DNA of 64,000 bases, from IMG/VR virus record IMGVR_UViG_3300034158_000007, positions 62,001 through 126,000 of that record. One strand, written 5' to 3'. Positions 15,255 to 23,151 of this stretch are shown one piece after another; position 1 is the stretch's first letter, and each line of letters begins with the position of its first letter. A model generated the notes under the pieces. It worked only from the letters and a program-made list of their open reading frames with translations, was not told the DNA's origin and did no database searches. A program made the translations under genes and the position numbers. Origin of the DNA: a virus.

Positions 15255-16787
15255 TTAATCCCAAGCGTCACCGTCTTCGCCATTACCAATCACGGAACCC
15301 GGTACTACCTTCATGGAGTAGTCTTCTTCCTTATCGATGTCCCACAGCATCGTACCAATTTGCGACATAGGCAATAGAACGTATTGATCTTCAACTGCGG
15401 TAACGGTGTTACGGTGTTTACCACGTTGCAGAGCCAGATACGCACGACCCTTACGTCGGATGATGTGGTGGAAGATCTCAAGGTCAGGTTCTTGACCCAA
15501 TCGACGGCAACCATCGTAGTAACCTTTGTTGGCTACGGTCTGTACGAAGTCCTCTGTGTTCTCACGCTGGAGTTGCAGTGCATCAGATGACATCTGGTGA
15601 GGGGACAGGAATGTAATACCTCGTGGCGCAGTGTAGTTACGCATACGACGGAACAACAGTCGAATGTCATCACCCGCAATCTTAGCATCGAGTCCAGTCT
15701 TAGGTAACATGTTGAGATAGTCAACAGTCAGGTATTGAAGTTCAAAGCCTTGACCTTGGAGAGAATCAAGATACGTCACAAAACCAGCAACCGTAAATTC
15801 GGTTGGGTCAAAGCGAATCATCTTAACTTTAAAACCATTTTCCTCTAGACGACCACAGACATACTGAGCAGCTTCACGCGGATCAATATCACGGACTACA
15901 ATCTCTTCACCCGTTTCGTTCTCACGGATGTATTTGTACATGGTCAACAAGTTGTCGTTGATTTCGTTCTCGAGTGTTACGAAAAGAATCAAAGGTTTCT
16001 TAGTACGGTCACGTAGAAACGGTTTGTTGAACAGACATACGTGGCAGAACAAGAACATCGCTAGGAAGGATTTAAAGTTGTGTTGCAGTGCAGACGTAAT
16101 AATGAACTCTCCTCGACGGAAAGCACCTAGACTACCCAGCATTTTGTTGAAGCCTTTCCAACCTAACTTAAATGCACCGTCAGCAGACAGTGTATCTTTT
16201 GCAGCTTCGAAGAAACCAGCTACATCATCCGGGTTATCGAAATCGATAGCTCCCATCTCAGCAGGGTGCTTAGACTCAGCCCGAGCTTTGATGTATGGTT
16301 CCAGTTTGGTACCCATCTCGTTTACCATAGACGCGATGTCTAGGTTACCACGGTCGAACAAAGCCTTCTGAGAATACTCTTTCAGGATGGTCTTAATAGT
16401 GGTGTCATTGAGATAATAGTTTAGGGCTGCACGTCGACTATTAATAGCCTTCATGATTGCCATGCCATCTGGGAAGTTCTCAAGTACGCCTTGTTCTACT
16501 GAATCGTATAGGAAAGATTCCTCACGGCAACTTACACGAACCAACTGTAATACTTCTTGCGACCCCGGAAAAGCATTAGCCGGTTTCTGATTAAGTTCAT
16601 TAACCAGATTGCGCAGTTCCAGAAACGTCTGACGACCATGGTCATGATCGACTGTGGTTTCCTTAAGGTCCAGTGATGCTACAACCCTTTCGATCAATTC
16701 TGTAGACGGCGAAGCGGGTGAATCTTCACGGTGTTCCAGACATAACAGAGTGGCACACTGAACGAGTAATTGTTTGGGAGAAGCCAT
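15255..16787 (-). CDS. DnaB-like replicative helicase
   Basis: A 510 aa protein with the two-domain layout of DnaB/gp41-type hexameric helicases. The N-terminal helical domain (1-180) is followed by a RecA-like ATPase domain starting at K-L-G-W-K-G-F-N-K-M-L (about 207). The P-loop is degenerate: T-S-A-L-Q-H-N-F-K239-S240 in place of GxxxxGK[ST]. L-F-V-T-L-E-N (268-273) carries the expected glutamate, L-T-V-D-Y-L-N-M (353-360) is Walker B, and F-L-S-P-H-Q is the sensor segment. It unwinds DNA at the phage replication fork. Missing P-loop glycines are also known in other phage ATPases. The terminal D-G-E-D-G-D-A-W-D tail is acidic. No primase gene is seen here. Confidence 0.85.
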   Translation of the reverse strand: MASPKQLLVQCATLLCLEHREDSPASPSTELIERVVASLDLKETTVDHDHGRQTFLELRNLVNELNQKPANAFPGSQEVLQLVRVSCREESFLYDSVEQGVLENFPDGMAIMKAINSRRAALNYYLNDTTIKTILKEYSQKALFDRGNLDIASMVNEMGTKLEPYIKARAESKHPAEMGAIDFDNPDDVAGFFEAAKDTLSADGAFKLGWKGFNKMLGSLGAFRRGEFIITSALQHNFKSFLAMFLFCHVCLFNKPFLRDRTKKPLILFVTLENEINDNLLTMYKYIRENETGEEIVVRDIDPREAAQYVCGRLEENGFKVKMIRFDPTEFTVAGFVTYLDSLQGQGFELQYLTVDYLNMLPKTGLDAKIAGDDIRLLFRRMRNYTAPRGITFLSPHQMSSDALQLQRENTEDFVQTVANKGYYDGCRRLGQEPDLEIFHHIIRRKGRAYLALQRGKHRNTVTAVEDQYVLLPMSQIGTMLWDIDKEEDYSMKVVPGSVIGNGEDGDAWD

Positions 16788-16919
16788 TATGTTTCCTTAA
16801 AGTAAAAAGTAGTGGATGGTATCGTGTATCATTCTGTGTGTAGGTATTTAATTGTCATGTGAGTTTATCACAATGTTTATGTAGATATAACAACATGCCC
16901 AGACCAAAAGGTTAACTGT
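16788..16919. promoter_or_regulatory. divergent promoter region, helicase / capsid operon
   Basis: 132 nt between the divergent helicase (minus) and the 178 aa gene (plus). It is AT-rich, with several TATG/TTTATG elements (for example TTTATG at about 16874). TATG is what I recall for phiKZ late promoters, but it is too short to assign a start site. No early TATATTAC box is present. Confidence 0.4.
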
Positions 16920-17456
16920 ATGCCCCAGCTCTTAGTTGTTCCTGAAGCTGTTTACGATCAGTTTAAAACTGACGGTGTTCTATTCAATCGCTTGTTGGAC
17001 ACCAACTATATAGCTAGTGTCAGTTCGGTTAACGACCTGGCGCAAATCGATATAGCTATGAACAAATTCCCCTTCACGTTCGATCCGAGTAGCGGTGTAA
17101 GCCTCGCTCCAAGTCCACGTGCAGGTATTGCTATCGCTGCGTCTACTGAGAACCTTGAACGGTTTAAGATGCAAGATATGCATAATGCTTTAGAGGAGCG
17201 CATTGAGACCATTGCACTCCGTCACGCTAGTCAACTTCAAGTTGTTAGTGAATATTCGCTTTATCCTGTAGACGAAAATCTTTGGGTTGCGGTGCAGAAG
17301 AGTCTGCCTATCACCAATAGCGATCCTGAACGGTATGCTTTAGTTAGTAACCGTACGTTCTTCGATAGTATGATTAATGAGTTGCTGCGCACCTGCAAAT
17401 TGAGTCAGGTAGCCCCAACGAACCTCTTCAGCTATTATCTTATGTCCAAGGTCTAG
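16920..17456 (+). CDS. hypothetical 178 aa capsid-operon protein
   Basis: A soluble protein directly upstream of the major capsid gene. It has a beta-rich start, a Pro/Ser-rich stretch (P-S-S-G-V-S-L-A-P-S-P) at about residues 56-66 and a helical C-terminal half. Its position suggests a head-related role such as scaffold, chaperone or minor capsid protein, but no motif confirms this. Confidence 0.55.
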   Translation: MPQLLVVPEAVYDQFKTDGVLFNRLLDTNYIASVSSVNDLAQIDIAMNKFPFTFDPSSGVSLAPSPRAGIAIAASTENLERFKMQDMHNALEERIETIALRHASQLQVVSEYSLYPVDENLWVAVQKSLPITNSDPERYALVSNRTFFDSMINELLRTCKLSQVAPTNLFSYYLMSKV

Positions 17457-17530
17457 TTCCGGTGAAAAATAGCCTGGACAAAAAGATACTCGTTTAAAAC
17501 CAAAACCCCATCCTGCGTAGGAAAACTTAG

Positions 17531-19753
17531 ATGAAAAACTTGAAATCTGTATTGAAAGCTTCTGCTACCGATAAACCAGTCTTCTCCATGGAAGGCTTCG
17601 TTGCATCCCTGAAGCTGGAAAATGATCTGGCCGATGGCCTGTTCTCTGTAGCAACTGCCGGTCTGGCAAAGACCATTGGTCTGGAATCCTTCGGTGAAGG
17701 TGAAGACAAACACGCTGCTTCGTCTGTGTACAAGCAACTGACTGCCCTGGCTACCAAGCTTGGCTTCGAACACTACATCTCCGAGAACCCACGCATCGCT
17801 GAGAACCAGCTGACTGCCGCATTCCTCGGTACCGTAGCTGCTGCTAACCCAGACCAGTACATCAAAGCACTTCGCGGTGTTTCGAAACTGATGCCTTCGA
17901 CTGAAAGCATTAAGTCCGTAGAACACAGCTTCAGTGGTCCAGCCGGTTCCGTACAGGTATTTGACGCTGAAGGCGCCAAGTCCATGGGTCTGGAAAACTA
18001 CAACGAGAAATCGCAACGTGACTTCCGTGTTGTAACCGTTGGTTATAACCTGGCTGCTTCCCGTCAGGACGAATTCTCCGAGCGGATCTACCCTACTACC
18101 GTTATCAACCCTATCGAGGGTGGTGTGGTACAGGTTCTGCCTTACATCGCCGTAATGAAAGACGTGCATCACGCTGTTAACGGTGCTCGCTGGAAGAACG
18201 ACGAAGTGAACATGGTAGAAGCATACCGTGATCCGTCGATTCTCGACGACAACGCAACTGATCTGATTCCTGCAATCAGCCCAGACGGCGTTAACCTGCA
18301 CTTCTTCGCTGACCCGGCTCTGATCCCTGCTGAGACCATCGTCAACGAACAAAACCTGTCGATTGAAACTGCGCCTCTGAAGCCTGGTATCAAGATCGAC
18401 CTGATGGGTAACTCCAACGCTAACATGCTGATCTCGGCTGGTATGCTTGAAGTTTCCGACTCGATCGACCCTGCTGGTCGTTTGAAGGCTCTGTACGTTA
18501 AGTTCCAAGGTAAAGTTATCAAGTTCAAAGTTGACCGCATGCCACGTGCTGTGTTCCAACCTGACCTGATCGGCGACACCCGTGGCGCTCGTATCGACTT
18601 CTTCACCGATGACCTGAGCGTAAGCTCGATCTCCCGTACTATCGATGGTGTTCAAACTGCTGCGATGCAAGAGCTGGAATCCCGTGAGTGGGTAATGCGT
18701 GTAAGCGTTGACTTCTCCGGTAACATCTCGCTGTCCCGTGGTGACTCCCGCTTCAATCCAGGCTCTGCCGAAATTGCTGCGATCCTGAACTCCGACCGTC
18801 GTCCTGTTGACATCACCACTGGTGCCGGTAAGACTCTGGTAGATAGCATCACCGATCTGGAAATCGTTGGTTTCGAACTGCATACTCGTTTCACCAACAC
18901 TAACCGTCGTCAGCGCGGTCACCTGTTGCAAACACGTGCTCTGCAATTCCGTCACCCTATCCCAATGCACGCGCCAGTAACCCTGCCGCTGAGCACCATG
19001 GATGAAGAAGGTCCAGGCGAAGTTGTTAAAGCTCTGACTGTTAACACCAACATCCGTAACAGCAACAACGCTGTTAAGACCCTGCTGAACTATCTGGCAC
19101 AGCTGAAGGAATTGACTGGTAACGGCTTCAACCGTCCTACCATCAACGTATACGAGGGTGCTCTGGCCGCAGTAATGCGTCCTACCTACTACTACGATAC
19201 CATGCACCTGCCAGACATGATCGATACCCTGAAGTCGAAAGACCGTTGGGACGACGTGTGCAGCGCGATCCTGAACAAAGTTAAAGGTCGTCTGTTCCCT
19301 GCGTACCGTGACTCGAACATCGAGGCAACATTCCGTGTAATCTCGGGCAACCAAGATGAGCGTCCAATGTTCCTGTTCTGCTCGGACAAAGAGATCGCTA
19401 ACTACCTGATGACTAAAGGCGACGACCGTACCCTGGGTGCATACCTGGAATACGACATCGTTTCCACTAACAACGAACTGTTCGACGGTAAGTTGGTAGT
19501 AGTTCCGACCCGTAAGACTCCAGCCGAAAACGACATCCTGTCCTTCGGTCAGTTCTTCTACGTGTCGACCATCATCGCCGACCTGCCGATCTCCCGTGGT
19601 GGTCATCAGATCTCCCGTGAAATCGCAGCCATCCCATTCAACCTGCACATCAACAACATTCCATTCGCACTGGAATTCGATGTAACAGGCTTCGAAGAAG
19701 TGATGGGTCACTCGATGTGGAACAAGCCAGTTGTTGACGGTCTGAATGCCTGA
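17531..19753 (+). CDS. major capsid protein
   Basis: A 740 aa protein whose large size, highly regular codon use (typical of abundantly expressed phage genes) and place in the operon fit the phiKZ-type HK97-fold major capsid protein. The N-terminal ~155 residues look like a pro-domain with repeated F-S-M-E-G-F / L-E-S-F-G-E-G / G-L-E-N-Y segments. Cleavage after G-L-E155, just before the N-Y-N-E-K-S-Q-R-D-F segment, matches the S/A/G-x-E rule of phiKZ-type prohead proteases. The mature part is rich in beta-strands. It builds the icosahedral shell. AGGAAAAC lies 5' of the ATG, and a terminator array follows the stop. Assigned by remembered similarity to phiKZ gp120-like proteins. Confidence 0.82.
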   Translation: MKNLKSVLKASATDKPVFSMEGFVASLKLENDLADGLFSVATAGLAKTIGLESFGEGEDKHAASSVYKQLTALATKLGFEHYISENPRIAENQLTAAFLGTVAAANPDQYIKALRGVSKLMPSTESIKSVEHSFSGPAGSVQVFDAEGAKSMGLENYNEKSQRDFRVVTVGYNLAASRQDEFSERIYPTTVINPIEGGVVQVLPYIAVMKDVHHAVNGARWKNDEVNMVEAYRDPSILDDNATDLIPAISPDGVNLHFFADPALIPAETIVNEQNLSIETAPLKPGIKIDLMGNSNANMLISAGMLEVSDSIDPAGRLKALYVKFQGKVIKFKVDRMPRAVFQPDLIGDTRGARIDFFTDDLSVSSISRTIDGVQTAAMQELESREWVMRVSVDFSGNISLSRGDSRFNPGSAEIAAILNSDRRPVDITTGAGKTLVDSITDLEIVGFELHTRFTNTNRRQRGHLLQTRALQFRHPIPMHAPVTLPLSTMDEEGPGEVVKALTVNTNIRNSNNAVKTLLNYLAQLKELTGNGFNRPTINVYEGALAAVMRPTYYYDTMHLPDMIDTLKSKDRWDDVCSAILNKVKGRLFPAYRDSNIEATFRVISGNQDERPMFLFCSDKEIANYLMTKGDDRTLGAYLEYDIVSTNNELFDGKLVVVPTRKTPAENDILSFGQFFYVSTIIADLPISRGGHQISREIAAIPFNLHINNIPFALEFDVTGFEEVMGHSMWNKPVVDGLNA

Positions 19754-19783
19754 GACACTAAGGGCGGACTCCGTTACTACGAA

Positions 19784-19876
19784 GACGGCACAACCGTCAG
19801 GCTAGAAGAAAGCGGGCTCCCCCGCCGACTAGAGCGGTGACACTAGGTCATATTGCCAGCACTTAGGTGCTGGCTT
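19784..19876 (+). terminator. three-hairpin terminator array after capsid gene
   Basis: GACGG/CCGTC (19784-19798), GCGGG/CCCGC (19812-19825) and CCAGCAC/GTGCTGG (19856-19873) followed by CTTTATG. The last is a clear terminator. The first two may stabilise the 3' end of the very abundant capsid mRNA. Confidence 0.7.
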
Positions 19877-19961
19877 TATGTCGTCTTGGTCCAATAGAAA
19901 TAATCTCAAGTTTATATCATGCTAGTGTATCTACAATCAATGTTGACTAGAGGAAACTACA

Positions 19962-20400
19962 ATGAGCTTCTTTAAACGCTATGACGCTGCTGTAAAGCAG
20001 AAGCAAAACGACACCGGTATGACACACGGTGATTTCTATGTAACCCCAGAAGAGGTTATGCAAGATATTACTCCAGTTACTAATAGTGTACCAACCGTTG
20101 AATTGGTTGATATAGTCGAAGTAACCCAAACTCCAATGCATCCCATCGTGGATGACATTATGCCCTCTAACCTCCCCGAGCTTGAAGCTAAGTTCGAGAA
20201 AGCACATCGGAGGGCAGCTAGGCCAACACACCGTGAAAGCCAAGCGAGTGAAACCAAAGCTGGACGAGTTCGAAACCGTGATCATGCGCCGTCGAAACGA
20301 TCTCGGAGAATGGACGAAGGTGAAGGTCCGTCGTCGAAAAACTCAAAGCGTGCCTCCAAATATACGGTACGCCAACAGCGATGTGAAAAACGTGTTCTAG
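19962..20400 (+). CDS. ~145 aa protein apparently needing a +1 frameshift
   Basis: Reading starts at 19962 (AGAGGA site upstream) and is protein-like to about residue 83 (acidic, F-E-K-A-H-R). Downstream in the same frame the product becomes a Ser/Arg-rich, Arg-CGA-heavy tail ending at 20405. In the +1 frame from about 20212 to a TAG at 20400 the codons look like those of neighbouring genes, giving a plausible domain (E-F-E-T-V-I-M-R-R-R-N-D-L-G-E-W-T-K-V). The switch point lies near CAT-CGG-AGG-G (20205-20214), which contains rare AGG. Either a programmed shift, a true frameshift mutation or a sequence error. Unknown function; it sits between capsid and polymerase genes. Confidence 0.5.
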
Positions 20401-20429
20401 ATTAATCATCCCCAAGGAAACCAACCCAT

Positions 20430-21503
20430 ATGGAAAAAACCTTTTACGGGACTAAGCTGGAACCAGCGTATCACCTTGCAGAAAACCCTCTACCTCGAAC
20501 GCTGGCGTCCTTCCGTGATTTCAACGGAGTTCATCGTGGAGGGTTGACTACATCAACTGAGTTTGAAAACCAGTCCGGTAAGAACCTAACCATCCTAACT
20601 CCATTAGGGATGACGGTAACTTTACCGGCTAATACCCAATCCACTCGGAATACGTTGGTTATAACACACACGTTCTTAATAGGTCCCGAAGCTAAGTTTG
20701 ATTGGTCAACCATTATTACTAATGCACGGCCAGAAGACAAAGCTGTTCTTATTGAATTGTCGGAGAAGTTTAAAAGCCAAGAACCCTGTACAACGAGTCG
20801 TGAAGTAAAGCTATACAACATCGTAGAACTAACAGGTGTGGAGGGTTATAAGAACGGCATACTGATCGGCGAGTCTGGCTATCAAGTGGTGGCTACCGAA
20901 CATGCAGCTCTGGCTCAACCATTTGTGAAAGGCGTGATCGTTCCACAGCAGATCCTGTGCAGTACCTTAAATGAGCGATGTCATTCATCAATCACCACGG
21001 TGTACGAATATGTGGTCAACTATGCTGAGCGCGCAACACCTGTTTATATAGCTGGCCATAAGGGTACCTTCAATCAGCTTAAGCCTTGTGTTGATCCTCT
21101 ACGCGATGAGGGGATGTACATAACCACCTTTGACGACCAATCGGTTTCCTTAGGGCTCACTGCAACTGGTGAGTTGTTACAAGCACATCGTAACCGTGTG
21201 CACTATGTACCGCTTAAAGATTTCGTTGAATACGGTTTCTTAAAAAGCCCATCTGACATCCTTGAAGCATTCGGAGGTAAGACGCATGATAAGAAACGAA
21301 CTGACAAACTGTTAAAAGACTTCGAGGAATTTCTACGTTCTAAAACAGAGATACCTAATGACCGACGAAGACCATTCGCCGATCAAGTGTTTGATGCAGA
21401 TCTACATGGTTTTAACTTGAAAGACGTGGGGGAACTAGCTGTTAAGTTTGGTAAGTTGCTCAAAGATGTAAAAAGTGTGTTTAACGAAACGCGGAGCTTC
21501 TAA
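20430..21503 (+). CDS. hypothetical 357 aa protein
   Basis: A soluble protein with a beta-rich N-terminal two thirds and a charged helical C-terminus (D-K-K-R-T-D-K-L-L-K-D-F-E-E-F). It starts 29 nt after the frameshifted gene and is coupled to the polymerase-like gene by a TAATG overlap, suggesting joint expression. It may be a virion or transcription accessory protein; I recognise no domain. Confidence 0.6.
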   Translation: MEKTFYGTKLEPAYHLAENPLPRTLASFRDFNGVHRGGLTTSTEFENQSGKNLTILTPLGMTVTLPANTQSTRNTLVITHTFLIGPEAKFDWSTIITNARPEDKAVLIELSEKFKSQEPCTTSREVKLYNIVELTGVEGYKNGILIGESGYQVVATEHAALAQPFVKGVIVPQQILCSTLNERCHSSITTVYEYVVNYAERATPVYIAGHKGTFNQLKPCVDPLRDEGMYITTFDDQSVSLGLTATGELLQAHRNRVHYVPLKDFVEYGFLKSPSDILEAFGGKTHDKKRTDKLLKDFEEFLRSKTEIPNDRRRPFADQVFDADLHGFNLKDVGELAVKFGKLLKDVKSVFNETRSF

Positions 21504-23125
21504 TGGATAAATTTCTAATCAGCAAGATGTTGGATCATGTTAAACCATTTAACAAAACGCTTGCTGATGGTATTGCACTTGAACACCTGATGGGAGTTAA
21601 CTCGGCTGGCGTATGTAACCGTCGAGCGTATATCGATAAGCTGTGGGCAATCAACGCCTCTATGTTCCCTAAAGGGTTCAAGTATGAGGGTAGTGTTGTG
21701 ATGCGTCCAGAACGCATGTTCGATGAGATTACACGTGAGTATGGTTCGAAGCGCAATGCTAACATCGCCAAGACTAACTCTCGCATGATCGCACTGAAGT
21801 CAAGCCTTCACGGTGTACCACTGTTTGATCGCTATATCCTGATCCCGTTTGCAAGTCAGGGTGGTACCTGCCCTATTAACGGTGCAACGTATCAGATCTC
21901 TCCAGTTATGACCGACGTGGGTTACTCGGTACTCAACAACAGTATCTTTATTCCGTTCCAACGTGCCAAGCTTACATTCAAGCAGATCGATCATCACTAC
22001 GTGTGTAATGGTCAGCGTGAGATTAAGTATGTCATCTGGTCTCAGATTCACAACGAGATGGGTAAACGTACTAAGCGCGATCTCAACAACCGACCTTTCA
22101 TTGAATCATGCCTCGCGCATTACTTCTTCTGTGAATACGGTGTAAAGGAAACCTTTAAGCGTTGGGCTAATACCGACGTTGAGATTGGTTACCTCAAAGA
22201 CCTCGATCCAGTTAAGTTCCCTCGCGATGAATGGAACGTGTTCCAGTCGGCTACTCTGACTGGTAATCACCCAACTGGCGAAATGGCAATTGCTGTTCCT
22301 AAGTCTGCGAACTCCGAGTTTGTGAATCGTTTGATCGCAGGCTTCTGGTATGTGGTTGATGCTTTCCCTGCTCGCTTCGTAGAACCGCACTACATGGATT
22401 CTAAGGATCTGTGGCGCATCATCCTAGGTCTCATGATCTTCGGTGACTATGAGCACCAAGGTAAGCTGGCTGAGAACATCGATGCTCACCTGACCTCCTT
22501 CAATAACTATCTCGATGAGATGACCATTAAGGGTTTGGGTAGCGTGGGCATTAAAGTCAACACGATCTGGGAGCTACTGTACCTGATCATGACTGACATG
22601 GCACATCACCTCTACGATACAGACATCGATGAAACCAGTCTATGGTCTAAATCACTGAGCGTGCTTAAGTATGTATTCGATGACCTGAACTATGCTATCA
22701 CCATGTTCGGCTATTCGTTCCAGTCTCGACTGAACAAAGACTGGACGGCTCAAGAGATCAATGACGCTATGAAGCGTTCATTCAAACTGAACACGTGTAT
22801 GCGTAAGCTTACTAGTGAGCACGGCGAATTTGATACCGTGAGTTATCCAGGTGACAACAAAGCAATCAAGCTTACATCGATTGTAGTACCACAAGACAGA
22901 GCACGCACCAAGGGCGGACACAACAAGTCCTTGATCGGTGACTCCAGTCGATTGATTCACGTATCCCTTGCAGACGTGGGTCAGTTTAAGAACCAACCGA
23001 AGAACAACCCGGATGGCCGTGGTCGGATTAACCTGTATACGCCAATTGGTCATGATGGCCTGATTCACAGACGTGAAGAAGATCGTGAACAACTCGATGC
23101 AGTGCAAGCGCGTTTCAATCGATAA
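21503..23125 (+). CDS. probable RNA polymerase beta subunit, N-terminal half (non-virion RNAP)
   Basis: A 540 aa protein. Residues about 134-180 contain S-P-V-M-T-D-V-G-Y-S-V, resembling the P-L-M-T-x-x-G-T-F segment of bacterial beta subunits, and later N-G-Q-R-E-I-K-Y-V-I-W-S-Q-I-H, resembling N-G-x-E-R-V-x-V-S-Q-x-H. Near the end, R-K-L-T-S-E-H-G followed by V-V-P-Q-D-R-A parallels the R-R-L-S-A-L...C-P-I-E-T-P-E-G stretch that closes the beta N-half. phiKZ-type phages have beta and beta' split between separate genes, and I recall its beta-N gene (gp123) lying just after the capsid gene, as here. The polymerase would transcribe middle/late genes. Partner subunits should lie outside the window. 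Motif match is distant. Confidence 0.6.
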   Translation: MDKFLISKMLDHVKPFNKTLADGIALEHLMGVNSAGVCNRRAYIDKLWAINASMFPKGFKYEGSVVMRPERMFDEITREYGSKRNANIAKTNSRMIALKSSLHGVPLFDRYILIPFASQGGTCPINGATYQISPVMTDVGYSVLNNSIFIPFQRAKLTFKQIDHHYVCNGQREIKYVIWSQIHNEMGKRTKRDLNNRPFIESCLAHYFFCEYGVKETFKRWANTDVEIGYLKDLDPVKFPRDEWNVFQSATLTGNHPTGEMAIAVPKSANSEFVNRLIAGFWYVVDAFPARFVEPHYMDSKDLWRIILGLMIFGDYEHQGKLAENIDAHLTSFNNYLDEMTIKGLGSVGIKVNTIWELLYLIMTDMAHHLYDTDIDETSLWSKSLSVLKYVFDDLNYAITMFGYSFQSRLNKDWTAQEINDAMKRSFKLNTCMRKLTSEHGEFDTVSYPGDNKAIKLTSIVVPQDRARTKGGHNKSLIGDSSRLIHVSLADVGQFKNQPKNNPDGRGRINLYTPIGHDGLIHRREEDREQLDAVQARFNR

Positions 23126-23151
23126 TCAATTCAATCATTAAAGGGTCGCAT

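Noticed and set aside
17453-19711. Long open frame (752 aa) antisense to the capsid gene
   Set aside because: It lies exactly opposite a clear major capsid gene whose strong codon bias removes stops on the other strand; the translated product is compositionally odd and has no ribosome site.
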